64,000 nucleotides of DNA from the NCBI GenBank assembly GCA_937128505.1, contig CAKZMM010000042.1:1-64000 (forward strand), read 5' to 3'. The notes under the pieces were generated by a model. The model did not search any database, was not told the origin of the DNA, and worked only from the letters and a program-made list of their open reading frames with translations. A program made the position numbers and the translations under genes. Each line of letters starts with the position of its first letter. Position 1 is the stretch's first letter. Positions 28,421 to 39,000 of the stretch are shown here, piece after piece. Source of the DNA: an uncultured Thermogutta sp. (GTDB taxonomy: Bacteria > Planctomycetota > Planctomycetia > Pirellulales > Thermoguttaceae).

Positions 28421-29050
28421 AGCTTTTTTGCCGAAATATTTTGATCAACTTGCTCAAAATGAGAATTGGATGCCGGGCGCGACTCACCCGGAATCGCTAG
28501 TCGATCCAGAGCACGCACTCGTAGGCAGGAAATTCAGGCTAATGCAAATGCTGGCTCTGGCAGGACCGCGGACGACTCAAACGAATCAGGCCTTCGTTTC
28601 GACCGCATCGACTAAATGAGACGCATTATCAATATCACGGGGGCAAGCCTTAACAAGCCGGTCGCCGACAGCATGAGCCTAACTTCTGTTTTGATGGGGC
28701 AAGGGTTACCAGCTCCAAGTTGCTGCCGACGTCCCCGCCAAAAGATTCGAGAATTCTTGTAGATTTTTTGTCCCATTGACAGACTATTTGGGCGGTAGCG
28801 TGTACCCTCCTCGTCGAGATCACATGAGTCATCGGGCAGCGAGGACTAAGAGGACGGGTTTCCAGGCAGCGCTGGCTGTCAAAAATAAGCCGAAATAATT
28901 ACGCAACCTCCGCACAACATCCGGCTGGACCAGTGCAATGTCCTCGCGGTCAGTTGGAAGGGAAAGTGCAATTCAGCAGGGGACGGGAGGCAGTCATAGC
29001 AAAGAGCAGTCGCCGAGAGCAGGGCGTTGGCTACGGACGGCTTCGACGTG
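28421..29050. other. Spacer left of the transposase remnant
   Basis: No gene or RNA is recognised. The right part (28930-29050) is GC-rich and may be the 5' flank of the degenerate insertion sequence; I could not find its terminal inverted repeats with confidence. Confidence 0.45.
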
Positions 29051-29372
29051 ATGCGGAAATCGACCCGCCGGCATGCGTTCCTGCGGAGGACGGACCAGGT
29101 CATGCCCAGGGCGGAGCTGGCGAGACTTGCCGAGCCGTTCTGCCCGCAGGAGGCGATGCGGGAAAAGGCGCCTGGGGTACGGGACTTTACCGAGCGGCGG
29201 GCGAGGCGTGGGCATCCGCTGAGTGCAAAGGAAAAAGGTGGGGAATCGGTGGAAGTCGCGGATTGGGACGCGGGTGAAGCAGGTGTTCGCGGTGATGAAC
29301 CATGTGTTTAGGTGGCGGAAGGTGCGTTTTCGGGCGATATACAAGAACCTTCAATATGCCTTGAGGGTGGGG
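29051..29372 (+). mobile_element. IS5-type transposase remnant with internal deletion and frameshift
   Basis: From an ATG at 29051 the translation 'MRKSTRRHAFLRRTDQVMPR' and 'AELARLAEPFCP' matches the N-terminus of IS5-family transposases (the 'RREKFLAEMDAVVPW..L..LIEPHYPK' type). The sequence then jumps directly to a C-terminal part: 'RRARRGHPLSAKEK' in the same frame, and after a frameshift near 29237 'NRWKSRIGTRVKQVFAVMNH' with 'WRKVRFRAIYKNLQYAL'. This matches the usual 'NR.KS.IRARVEHVFG.M' C-terminus. The central catalytic DDE part, roughly 200 residues, is missing. The element therefore cannot transpose by itself. Confidence 0.75.
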
Positions 29373-29738
29373 GGCGGGAGTGAATACTTACCTCCACCGG
29401 CGAATGTTGTACAGACGCCTGACGTCTTGGGCGACGGGCTAGAGCGCTTGGGCGGCGCACCAGCGTGGACGGTTAAGCGGGGAAGGATAGACAAGCTGGA
29501 GTTGCTCTCCAGCGACTCCGATCCCGCTAAACCACGAAAGTAAACGGCAAGGGCTCCATCACTTTAAAAACGCCAGTGTTGTTCAGAGGTTCCTTACGCT
29601 ATTTCCAAAGGAAGATCCGTCGAAATCCGACACACTTCTCAGAACCAATCAGTCCCCGCTCAAGAAACGAGGATTGATTGAAAAAGGCGAATCTGTTTAA
29701 AGCCCAACGATTGGAAGCAATCCGCGAAACACAGAAGC
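29373..29738. other. Spacer right of the transposase remnant
   Basis: The frame of the transposase C-terminus runs on to 29543 without recognisable similarity. No other feature is seen. Confidence 0.45.
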
Positions 29739-31043
29739 CTAGGCCCACGGATCACGTTCCGGTCTGGCCCTGAGGCTGTTTGCCTCCTCGTCACCGAGAA
29801 ATTCTTCCCGCTCCGGATCGAAGCGAAGCTTTCGATTAAGAACCCAGGCTAAAGCCGCCGCATGACACGCGACATGAGAGCGCCGCATTACCCAATGATT
29901 GCATACCGGTCTTTGACGCGTCTTGACGCAGTCGAAGAAGTTGCGGGCATGCGCCGTCACATCTAGCCCCTTAACACGCGTCAAGCCTTCCGGCACCTCC
30001 TTTCGCAGGGAAGGCGGATGAACCTCCACTTCCCCATTATCGCCGGTTTCTACCCATCCTTCCTCTCCGACGAATCGCACCGGGCAGGTTCCCAGTCGGG
30101 TAATGAACTGGGGACTTCGATCGCCGAAGGGGGTCTTCAAAAATTCTAAAATAAGCTTCACACCGTTCGCATAGTGGCAGATGATGTTGGCCGGGGTGGG
30201 TTCGAACTCAACCGGGGTCGTGTCGTCGGCACCAATGGCCCATTGACATAGGTCAACTGTATGAGCCCCCCAGTCCAAAAGGCGAGCACCGGAATCGAAG
30301 TCCCACAACCCCCGCCACGCGCCCTCCACATAGCGATGATTGTAGGGACGCCACGGTGCCGGCCCTAACCATAAATTCCAATCTAGCACTTCTTTAGGTG
30401 GGGTATCTTCCCGGGGCAGCCAAGTATTATCAAGCACCGGCTCATACACCGATGCATACATGGTGTGAATTTTTCCCAACTTCCCACTTTTAGCTAACTG
30501 CACAGCGAATTGGAAATTCGGCACGCTCCGTCGCTGAGTGCCTGCTTGAAAAACCCGGCCTGTTCGATCGAACACCTTGCAAAGTCGTTGGCACAACTCG
30601 ATGGTCATGGCACAAGGTTTTTCGCTATAAACATCTTTGCCGGCCTCTGCGGCCATGATCGAGGCCGGTGCATGCCAACGATCTCCGGTGGCGATGAGCA
30701 CCGTGTCAATATCTTCGCGGTTCAGCAAGTCGCGGAAATCCGAGTATGCCGCACAGTCTTGATTCCCGTAGTGCTGATCCAACAATGCTTTTCCGGCCTT
30801 TCTCCGCGATGCTTGAGCATCGGCGACCGCCAAACAGCGGACGTCTGCCAACTGGAGGATACTTTGTAGATCGTAGGTGGCCCGAGGACCTACTCCAATC
30901 ACGCCCAAGGTGATTTGCCCACTGGGTGGGGGAGCTGCCTGAGATCCCCACGCCTGAGGGGAGACGAACCACGGCATTCCGAAAGATGTAGGGGCAACCA
31001 ATGTAGTCTGAAGAAATCGACGACGGGAACTTGAATCGCTCAC
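29739..31043 (-). CDS. Gfo/Idh/MocA family oxidoreductase with Tat signal
   Basis: The protein of about 434 residues begins with a twin-arginine signal ('SSSRRRFLQTTLVAPTSFG') and then the Rossmann region 'ITLGVIGVGPRATYDLQSIL'. The family signature is present as 'AGKDVYSEKPCAMTIELCQR', with 'FQAGTQRRSVPNFQFAVQLA' and 'LLDWGAHTVDLCQWAIGAD' containing the conserved His/Asp region. GTG 31043 is chosen because AAGGAGG lies six bases upstream and the Tat motif then sits at the very N-terminus; an in-frame start at 31091 is less likely. Secreted Gfo/Idh proteins keep their nucleotide because Tat exports folded proteins. They are typical of planctomycetes; the substrate is unknown, probably a carbohydrate. 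Confidence 0.88.
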   Translation of the reverse strand: MSDSSSRRRFLQTTLVAPTSFGMPWFVSPQAWGSQAAPPPSGQITLGVIGVGPRATYDLQSILQLADVRCLAVADAQASRRKAGKALLDQHYGNQDCAAYSDFRDLLNREDIDTVLIATGDRWHAPASIMAAEAGKDVYSEKPCAMTIELCQRLCKVFDRTGRVFQAGTQRRSVPNFQFAVQLAKSGKLGKIHTMYASVYEPVLDNTWLPREDTPPKEVLDWNLWLGPAPWRPYNHRYVEGAWRGLWDFDSGARLLDWGAHTVDLCQWAIGADDTTPVEFEPTPANIICHYANGVKLILEFLKTPFGDRSPQFITRLGTCPVRFVGEEGWVETGDNGEVEVHPPSLRKEVPEGLTRVKGLDVTAHARNFFDCVKTRQRPVCNHWVMRRSHVACHAAALAWVLNRKLRFDPEREEFLGDEEANSLRARPERDPWA

Positions 31044-31893
31044 GTTATGCCTCCTTAACGCTTTTAAAATGGAACAAAGGAGTATTGTCACCCATTATGT
31101 CATTGACCGCATGAAAGTACGAGAATTTTTCGGGATGCTTGGATGTCGGGCCCGCCCTTCATGACAAGCTGCAACTAACGTTCTCAATTTCAAAGGCAAT
31201 GCGTAAGGTACCTTGGGGTTCAGGGTTTTTGAATAAAGAGGGCACCACGATCTCAACGAATAATCCGCTTCCGAAAAATAAGGGTTGAAATCAGCCCGAA
31301 TACGGCTTCAAATCACTCCTCAAAGATGCCCCTTCTGCCTTCGATACCCACGCTTTAGTCCCCTACCCGGTAGGCGAAATCCATGAACAAAAACCGATTT
31401 TAGACCTGGAACCCAGCATGTGGGGGCATACAACCGATCGATTTTCGGTCGCACGCCCAAGCTGGCTTTTCGCCCCAATTTGAGGCCCAGCCCACAGAAC
31501 TCCCGGTCAAAGGATTATAACCTGGGCAGTAGGGATTTGCTTGCTTCAACGGCAGGGTTCACAAGACCTATCGCTTTCTTCAATGGCACTTCGTAGTCCC
31601 AAGGTGTCGGATAGCGACCAGGAGGATATAATCAAAAGCGATCCGCCACATGCTTACCCGCCGCATGAACCTTGGGAAGAACTCTTGGTCGAGAACAGCG
31701 GAAGTAGTGACGGTCCACACGTTTTTTGGCTCAACAAATTCCTGTGCGCTGCTGCTGGACAGTCTCGCCTCATTAGTGTGACTATCCACGCCTAAACCGT
31801 TTCCAAAACCTTGGGTGCATCTGCGAGTTTGCTCTTTGGCTATACTCCTTTTCGCAACTTGATCATTCCTTTATACGAATGAGGGAACTTTTT
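31044..31893. other. Divergent spacer, nothing recognised
   Basis: This 850-bp region between divergent genes contains overlapping short open frames on both strands (31541-31795) without recognised motifs or ribosome-binding sites. GAGGG at 31881-31885 serves the next gene. Confidence 0.5.
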
Positions 31894-33510
31894 ATGAGTA
31901 ATCGAAAGGCCACGATCAATTCCCTAAGCAGCTTTTTCCGCGGCTTCATGCCCATTCGGCACTTCTCAAATAAGCGGCAACCTCAAGGTATGCAAGAGCG
32001 TAGGCCCGCCCTTTGGCAAATGCTTTTAACGTGTTCATTTGTTCAGATCATTGTCCTTAGTAGCTTTGTTTTTGCCGGCGAATCCGGCGGTGGGCTCACG
32101 GCGGCAGTGCGTTCTGTGACCGCTGCCGAGCTAAGAGAGCATGTCCAATATCTGGCGGACGATCGCCTGGAGGGCCGAGAAGCGGGTAGTCCTGGTGCTC
32201 GGCAAGCAGCCGAATGGCTTCAATCCCAGCTCATGGCTCTAGGATTAGCACCGGCTGGAGAGGCCAGCACCTATTTTCAGGCCTTCGGTGATGGCTACTG
32301 CAATGTTCTTGCATGTTGGAAAGGGACGGATCCGGCCTTATCCGGCGAGTTTGTCGTGCTGTGTGCCCATTACGATCATATCGGCTACGGTACACCGCGC
32401 AATAGCCGGGGCGAGGTAGGACAGATCCACAATGGGGCGGACGATAACGCCAGCGGCACAGCGCTGCTTTTGGAAGTGGCCGAGGCATTCACGGTGGCCC
32501 CGGAGCTTCCAGGCCGTTCGGTGCTGTTTGCTTTTTGGGACGCCGAGGAAAAAGGACTCCTAGGCAGCAAACATTGGCTCAACCATCCTACCGTGGATAA
32601 GGATAAGATAGTTGCGGCGATCAATGTGGACATGGTAGGCCGATTAAGAAACCGAGAACTCCACGCGGTCGGTTGGCGCTCCGGTGCGGGCTGGCGTCGG
32701 CTCCTATCTGAGAACAATGCCTTCGAACTGACGTTACATCTAACTTGGGGATTACGACCTGATTCCGATCATATTCCTTTTTTCCGGCACGGGATTCCCA
32801 CCATTATGTTCCACACAGGCCTCCACGAAGATTATCATCGGCCATCTGATGACGTGGATCGGCTCTATTACGAGGGGATGGAGCAAGTGAGCCAATTCAC
32901 CTTTCAAGTGGTGTGGACCCTCGCAACGCAAAAGGAACGGCTCCGCTTTCGGCCGGAGGCCGACAAAGAGAAGCCACCAGAAATAACTCATCCTTGTGGG
33001 GACCGCTTAGGTGCGGTTTGGATCGAAGATTCGGAAAGTTCGTGCGTTCGGATCGAGAGTATTCGGCCGGAGGGGCCTGCGGCGAAGGCCGGTTTGGAGC
33101 CCGGGGATGAAATTGTCCAGGTGGGGGACTTGGAGAATCCCACGAGTGATTCATTGGCTTCGGTGATAGCCTCGGCAAAATCGTCCGTCACCCTAGAAAT
33201 CAGGCGTGGCTCTGAGCGAAATGTCATCCGCACAACGATCGATTTGGAGGGCGAACCGAACATGACAGGGTTTTGCTTCCGCCGGGATGACGCGGAGCCT
33301 GGAGTGCTTATTGTAACTAAGGTACTATCCGGCTCGCCGGCTGCCCTCTTGGGACTGCGGTCGGATGATCGCATTATTGCGATCGATTCTCGGGCAATCG
33401 CAATGCTAACCGATGAGGAAACCAAATCCGCTTTCGCCGCCCCTCCCTCCCACCTGCTCGTTGAACGGCAGGGCCGATGCATTAACCTTGCGGCTTCCCC
33501 GACCCAGTGA
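31894..33510 (+). CDS. M28-family zinc peptidase with two PDZ domains
   Basis: The product has about 538 residues. After a basic N-terminus and a membrane/signal segment ('LLTCSFVQIIVLSSFVFAG') comes an M28 aminopeptidase-like domain. Its metal-site motifs are 'HYDHIG' (His159, Asp161), 'HNGADDNASG' (Asp183), the catalytic Glu pair 218-219 in 'DAEEKGLLGS', 'NVDMVGR' and the final His in 'EDYHRPSDD'. Residues about 370-440 and 450-530 are two PDZ domains ('AAKAGLEPGDEIVQV' and 'PAALLGLRSDDRIIAID'). PDZ domains in such exopeptidases probably control access or bind C-termini. ATG 31894 has GAGGG nine bases upstream; an ATG at 31879 has none. Location in the periplasm or anchored in the membrane is inferred. 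All zinc ligands are present. Confidence 0.88.
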   Translation: MSNRKATINSLSSFFRGFMPIRHFSNKRQPQGMQERRPALWQMLLTCSFVQIIVLSSFVFAGESGGGLTAAVRSVTAAELREHVQYLADDRLEGREAGSPGARQAAEWLQSQLMALGLAPAGEASTYFQAFGDGYCNVLACWKGTDPALSGEFVVLCAHYDHIGYGTPRNSRGEVGQIHNGADDNASGTALLLEVAEAFTVAPELPGRSVLFAFWDAEEKGLLGSKHWLNHPTVDKDKIVAAINVDMVGRLRNRELHAVGWRSGAGWRRLLSENNAFELTLHLTWGLRPDSDHIPFFRHGIPTIMFHTGLHEDYHRPSDDVDRLYYEGMEQVSQFTFQVVWTLATQKERLRFRPEADKEKPPEITHPCGDRLGAVWIEDSESSCVRIESIRPEGPAAKAGLEPGDEIVQVGDLENPTSDSLASVIASAKSSVTLEIRRGSERNVIRTTIDLEGEPNMTGFCFRRDDAEPGVLIVTKVLSGSPAALLGLRSDDRIIAIDSRAIAMLTDEETKSAFAAPPSHLLVERQGRCINLAASPTQ

Positions 33511-33930
33511 TCATGCTTTTCCCAGGAAATCGTCTCGCATCCCAACATGGAAGATGCTTCGTGGGTGACTGGAGGTAGCGTGCCTTTGAGCGGATTTCCA
33601 AGGCCTTGATTCATTTGACTGGATTACAAGGGCCTTGATTCAATTTGATTGTTTTTCGATCAAATGAACTCCCGCTTGCCCAAGAGGTCACTAGGGCAAG
33701 CACCGCCGGGCAAACACCGAAATGGACCATTTGGCATTCGCACGGCTCATGAGCCTCCCTCGGAAAGCCTTTAACGGCAGATACATCGGGCAGCCATCCG
33801 TTACTTAAACGCACCGATGGGGCATTTTTGGGACTAACCGCCTAAAGACAACTTTTTTTCTTCCGGGCAAACTTTGCAGGGAAGCCGTGCCAACTGGCCC
33901 TAAAGCGCCCAGTGAGGGCGCGTAAAACTA
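33511..33930. other. Spacer with tandem duplication
   Basis: No gene is recognised. Two diverged copies of a roughly 29-bp unit, each containing GGCCTTGATTCA, lie in tandem at 33592-33650, about 80 bp after the peptidase stop. Confidence 0.6.
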
Positions 33931-33960
33931 TTGACAGCCTCGGGGAGCCTGTGGTAAGTT
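33931..33960 (+). promoter_or_regulatory. Putative sigma70-type promoter of the riboswitch transcript
   Basis: A perfect -35 TTGACA (33931-33936) is followed after 18 bp by TAAGTT (33955-33960), a weak -10. It is placed about 20 bp before the predicted P1 helix of the cobalamin riboswitch, as expected for its promoter. Confidence 0.45.
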
Positions 33961-33978
33961 AACTCTGTCGCTAAGTTG

Positions 33979-34174
33979 CGTTGGTGGTTGGGCACCCCGC
34001 TGGGGTTTCCAACGAACAGGGAACACCGGTGCAAGTCCGGGACGGCCCCGCCGCTGTGACCGTGAATGGGAAGACTCCACTCTTCCAGGGCCATTGTCAC
34101 TGTGAGGGTTGCAACCCTTTAAGGTGATGAGAAGGCCGGGGTCTTCGACGCGGAAGTCAGCAGACCTACCAACG
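33979..34174 (+). promoter_or_regulatory. Cobalamin (B12) riboswitch
   Basis: The conserved core is easy to read. A GGGAA turn (34020-34024) is followed by CCGGTGCAAGTCCGG, then ACGG and CCCCGCCGCTGTGACCG. Next come the CACTG segment (34099-34103) and GAGAAGGC, and at the 3' end the B12-box region GGAAGTCAGCAGACCTACC (34152-34170). The closing helix P1 forms between CGTTGGTGG (33979-33987) and CTACCAACG (34166-34174), with one G-U pair. Cobalamin riboswitches bind adenosyl- or other cobalamins and usually repress downstream expression. The only plus-strand gene downstream before a strong terminator is a DUF1559 prepilin-like gene starting at 34698. None of the usual B12 transport or synthesis genes is present. 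Confidence 0.93.
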
Positions 34175-34697
34175 TAGTAGCCGGGAACACTCGCGAGGGT
34201 CGAGTCGCCGGCTGAAAGGGTCCTCAACCCCGCGGCGTTCGCAAGAGTTAAGGTGAGGACCGGCAAAGTCTTTTAGGGAGTTGTTTGCGCCGTTCCGAGC
34301 CCGCTCTGTGCCTTTGTGTGGGCGCGCAGCGGCCTAGGTGCGCGCACAGTCTTCGTGCACTTAATGAAGGCATGAACTCAGTGAAGACAAATGGGCGTGC
34401 ATGACGGGCGGCGCACATCGTGCGCACTGCATGTCGCAGGCGGAGGGGTCTTTTGCGCGAAGCGACCATCCGTCGAAAGGGTTGTACGCCCGCCGAGATG
34501 ACTGCGTAAATTCAGGCTCGATATGATTCCCCGGAAAAGCCGGCGACGGATCCCTCACGTTTGACGGATCGGTTGCGGCTTTTAGCCCTGGGTGCGAGTG
34601 CTGGGCTTAGGCGGGTTGCAAGAAATCGAGTAGGAGGGAGCTAGAAGGGTTAGCTCAAGAGTGAGGTTAGTGTTCCCCGTATTGAGGGAGAAACAAC
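34175..34697 (+). other. Long structured leader between riboswitch and DUF1559 gene
   Basis: This 523-nt leader has no coding frame worth calling. Directly after the riboswitch are two strong hairpins. AGCCGG/ACTCG pairs with CGAGT/CCGGCT (34179-34213). GGTCCTCA-CC pairs with GGTGAGGACC (34219-34261), followed by CAAAGTCTTTT, which could be an imperfect terminator. Further imperfect stems follow (TGTG..GCGCA with TGCGCGCACA near 34315-34350, and GCGCAC/GTGCGC near 34410-34422). The riboswitch output could be the second hairpin acting as a terminator; this is inference. GAGGGAG before 34698 is the ribosome-binding site. Confidence 0.5.
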
Positions 34698-35483
34698 ATG
34701 GGGTCCAAGCGTCGTGGTTTTACCCTCGTGGAATTGTTGGTGGTGATCGCGATTATTGGAGTGCTGATAGCGCTACTTTTGCCGGCGGTTCAGGCGGCAC
34801 GAGAGGCTGCCCGTCGTGCCCAATGCGCGAATCACCTAAAGCAAAACACGTTGGCGGTGTTGCTTTACCATGATAGTTTCCGGGTATTGCCGCCCGCGAC
34901 CTTGCCGTCCAATTGGCCGGATCCACAGATTACTTGGTTTGGATCGGTGGATTATTCGACCAATACCGTGGACCCACAGAAGGGACTGATCGTGCCGTAT
35001 ATCGAGCGGAACACCGCGGTTTATCGCTGCCCCACCCGCACAGATCAGATTGTACAGCTTTATCAGGGAGCAACCGGCGGGTATGGCTACAACATGAATC
35101 TAGGATACCTGGATTATTCGAATTGGCCAAATCCGCCACAGATGGTAGTTCGGGATTTGGCGTATTTCCCCGCGACCAGTCGAACGATGGTCTTTTGCGA
35201 CTCGGCTCGTATCCAGTTACCTTGGGCCGGTGATCCAGAACTGAAAGCGACCGAAAACTTTTATATCCTAGGTCCCGAAGACGCTTGGACCGAGCCGAAC
35301 ACGCATTTTCGACACGGGGGAAATGTTGCGAATGTGAGTTTTTTGGATGGACACGTGGAAGCTATGAAGGAGGTGTTTGTCGCTCCCCCGGGGCATTGGC
35401 CGCAAGATGCGATCGCGCTGCGAGCAAAGCTCGTGATTGGCTACCTTAGTGATAAAAGCGTGGAGCTCTATCGTCCCCGCTAA
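34698..35483 (+). CDS. DUF1559 prepilin-like protein under cobalamin riboswitch
   Basis: The 261-residue protein has a textbook prepilin N-terminus, 'GSKRRG' then '[20 protein letters not shown]', followed by '[21 protein letters not shown]', the start of the DUF1559 (SBP_bac_10) domain. It ends with the H-x9-DG motif '[20 protein letters not shown]' and a 40-residue tail. It is shorter than most DUF1559 proteins (about 300-400), with a reduced central region ('[20 protein letters not shown]'). DUF1559 proteins are hugely expanded in planctomycetes and their role is poorly known; surface pseudopili or crateriform structures have been suggested. Here control by cobalamin is implied by the riboswitch 523 nt upstream. 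GAGGGAG precedes the ATG. The gene is monocistronic, closed by a terminator at 35850. Confidence 0.88.
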   Translation: MGSKRRGFTLVELLVVIAIIGVLIALLLPAVQAAREAARRAQCANHLKQNTLAVLLYHDSFRVLPPATLPSNWPDPQITWFGSVDYSTNTVDPQKGLIVPYIERNTAVYRCPTRTDQIVQLYQGATGGYGYNMNLGYLDYSNWPNPPQMVVRDLAYFPATSRTMVFCDSARIQLPWAGDPELKATENFYILGPEDAWTEPNTHFRHGGNVANVSFLDGHVEAMKEVFVAPPGHWPQDAIALRAKLVIGYLSDKSVELYRPR

Positions 35484-36087
35484 GAGCCCAATCGGTGAGC
35501 GTCGTTTATTGTAGCGCTCACCACCAAAAGCCACTTATAGTCCCCGCTCAGGAGTGGCTTGAGCGGTGCGCCGAGCTGATGCATAGCGAGCGTCTCTCGA
35601 TGGTTCGCGCTAAACAGGAGATTGTCTCGCCCTGCACCCGGAAAGCTGACGGTCAATCGCTTTTGCGAGCGCAACCGAAACGGGGCTGAAAATGGTCAGT
35701 CCACAGAGGCAACCAGAAGGTAACCACCTACCATCATTAGGAGATCAAATGGAAGTTAAACATTGATTCAGCGGCACCAGCTTGGAAGAGATCATCCGTT
35801 GAGGATGAGGTGCAAAAGGCTCGGCATAAGATCGGCATAACGAATGAACAAAAGGCGGGGCTATCGTACGGTTACCGGCCCCGCCTTTTGGGATGAATAC
35901 AAGGTAAGGCATTAATTGCCGGCTCACAAACGTTACAACAAAGCCTACGCCTGTTGCCGGCCCCCAAGCAAAGGACGCTCCCTGCGCCCGCTTACGCTCA
36001 AACTTTGAAAGCTAATCCGGCGTTCCGAGGTTTATTTCAGCCCAGTTCCCTCCGAAGGCGGCCGCTTCCGCCCCGCGGGCGAGGGTT
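35484..36087. other. Convergent spacer with a bidirectional terminator
   Basis: Apart from the terminator at 35850-35889 and a small direct repeat (TCGGCATAA twice near 35821-35840), nothing is recognised in this 604-bp convergent spacer. Confidence 0.6.
35850..35889. terminator. Strong bidirectional terminator
   Basis: AAAAGGCGGGG pairs perfectly with CCCCGCCTTTT (11 bp, A-rich on one side and T-rich on the other). It lies between the DUF1559 gene (plus) and the giant vWA gene (minus), and can serve both. Confidence 0.88.
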
Positions 36088-39000
36088 TTAGAAGAATCCA
36101 CCACCGAAGCCGCCACCGCCAAACCCCCCGAAGCCGCCACCGCCACCGAACAAACCTCCGAACCCTGCACCACCTGTTCCGCCTCGTCCTGCCGTCGTAG
36201 TGCCCACGGCGAAATTAAATACATTGACTTCCGCAATTCCGGAGAATTGGGGCATCGGCGCAACTCGCACATAGCGGCGGTCAGCCGAGACCACAGCCCA
36301 AGCAGACAACACTGTGCCTTCTGTAACAGGCACAATTATCGGCTGATAACCGACGGCCCCACCGGTGACCGCTGGAACAAAGGGTGTAAACGTCCTACCG
36401 CCGGAGGAGGCTAAACTCGCCATAGCACCCGGGTCCACGCCGGCTGCCAGCTGTTGACCCAGGATAGCGCGCCCAACCGCAAGCTGCCGCGCGGCGATAT
36501 TCGCGATTTGATGCGCTTCCAAAGGTTCGGTCCGCCGGCCTGCATCCAACGCGAACTGAACCACTGCCTGATCGTCTTTGAGAGTGACCGTTTTCTCCAA
36601 TGATTCAGCTTTGCCTGACCAAAGATGACGGTGCACCGTCACCTTCACCTTATTGGCAGGGATATTACCCCAAACACGCTGCAACACCACGCGATAAGTC
36701 CCTCCAAAACCCTTCGGGCATACATAGACTTCTCGCAATTGGTTAACACCCGTGCCGAGGTGGGAATAGGTATCCCCGAGAAAAATTCCGCCTGATGTCG
36801 TTCTGGGATTGCGTAACGAGCAGATCGTGCCAGCAGGTTCTTCCACCACCAAGTCGACATCGGCATCACCGCTCCAAGAGACCTCGACCACTACGTCACG
36901 TACTATCGCATCATCTAGCTGAGCTAAGAAAGCCGCCCGTTCTTCAAACCGTTTCTGGCTTTCCAAACGATCGAGGATTTCCTTCGCCGTACCATAAGCC
37001 TCCAACCATATATTCTTTTGCCGTTCCGGCCACGCTTGACTGAGAATGCCCACCGTAGACCATTTGAGGCTTTCGATATCGTCCAGCTTCCGCGCAACCC
37101 GGAATGCCCGAACATACAGCTCCGGATCAAGTGGATTCAAATCGGCCAGTTGTCGATACAGCGAAAGAGCACGCTTTTCAAGACCGAACTTCTCCAGATA
37201 AACCGCTACGTAAAGCACATCCAAAGGAGTATCCGCACAATCAACGGCGGACATCAACGCCCGCTCAACCTCCTCGGTCGGTGCCCCCATAGCCAGCAGA
37301 GCCAACCCGAGGCTTTCATACATCCAAGGCTGCGGCTGACCAGCCCGCAGAGCCGCCTTCAAGAAACAGACGGCATGTTCAAACTGTTGATCGTTCATCA
37401 ACTGACGGGCAATTCGACGGGCCGCCTCCGGACTGACTTCATGCCTATCGAAGAACATGGCCCAGAATTCGGCCGGCTGCGCATCTTTCGGAATCCGCAC
37501 CGGCAATTCTGGGGTTTTCTTCTCCTGCGGGTGTCCCGGTGATCGCTCTGCGGCGTTCACTGCCGAGCCAACTACCGATGACTTTGTTGAATCGGCCCCT
37601 CTTGCGGCCAACCCCTCCTGACTTGTTCCCTGAAAGGCAACCGATTCCTCCTTCACGCAAAAAGCTTGAAAACCACCCTGACCGGGAACCGGGAGAAGCC
37701 CCCCCATCGGGCGAGGTCCGATATTGCCAGGGATGATCGGCACATTCCAAGCCCCACCTCCCCAGCCACCACCAAACCGGCCTCCCCAACCGCCTCCCCC
37801 ACCGCCAAAACCACCACCAAAACCACCACCAAAACCGCCCATGCCCATGCCCATGCCACCGAAACCGCCCATGCCCCCGAACCCGCCGAAACCCCCAAAC
37901 ATACCCATTCCACCCATGGAGGCTGGCGAAACGGGCGGGATGACAAGGTCACCGACCGGATACACCTTAATCGACAGACGGTTCTCAGCTTCCTCCGGCG
38001 TGGTGATCATTAGCACTTCATCTTGAATCATATACGTCAAATCCAAGGGGCGAAGCAACAATCGCAAAGCCGAGCGGAGAGAGACCCCCTTAATATCCAG
38101 GTTCACAGACGTGCTTGGATCGATTCCCACATCCTGAAGCGCCTTTTGATCCAATTGAATCTCGATTTGATGCCGGTCCTTTAAAACCGAGATAGCATCG
38201 CTCAACGGAGTGTCCAAAAATTGCATTTCGGTAGGCCGACGCAGTTCTTCATTGATTCTTCTCTCGGCCGGCCCTTCGCTGGCTAGATCCACGGCCGCAT
38301 ATCGCGCCCTGCGCCGCTGTGTTAGTTCTTGCCACACATCGGCCGCCGGGTAAACGATCGGAGGCTCGTCTGGGAATGGAACGTGGGATTTCTCGACCTG
38401 ATCTAGCGTATCCAACACCCGGCGCTGGCGTTCCACGCGAAGGATCAACCCTTTTTCCAGATTTCCTGTCATCCGGGCATTATGCATGGCCAAAATGGGC
38501 ACCGGATTTTCGGGCTCTAGGCCGTGCGCTTCTGAAGCAGCTGCTTCGTCCGCAAGCTCATATCGGCCTTCAGCCACAAGCGAGTTGAATCGCTCCAGAA
38601 GCTGTCGCACCCGCTCCTGCCGCCGTAAAAGCTGCTCAGCAACCAACTCTTGCTCCCGAGCGGCCGCCGAACGCTCCTGCTGCTCTTGACGATACTGCTC
38701 CAGCTCTACCTGCTTACTATTCGCCTCGCGGATTGCCACCTCGATTTGCCGAGTCAACTGATCTCGAACCAACGGATCTAATTCCGGCACCCGTTTAAGC
38801 TTCTCCAAAGCCAGCTTCAGCTCTTGAATTGCGCCAGCCGGGTCTGTTGTCATGCGAGCCCGTGCCTGGTTAATCGTGACTTGAATATCTGCCGTAACCT
38901 TTTGGGCCAATAGCCGACGATCCCTTTCAAACTGATTGACTAATTCGCCGTTCGACGGCAAATTCAACGGCGGAGGTAGGCCGGCTTCGGGTCCCTGAGC

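Noticed and set aside
31541-31795. Small gene in the spacer before the M28 peptidase
   Set aside because: Overlapping frames on both strands are similarly open, neither has a ribosome-binding site or recognisable motif.
37741-37920. CRISPR-like or minisatellite repeat
   Set aside because: The repeating CCACCAAAACC pattern is the codon repeat of the Gly/Phe/Met-rich stretch inside the giant vWA protein, not an array with spacers.
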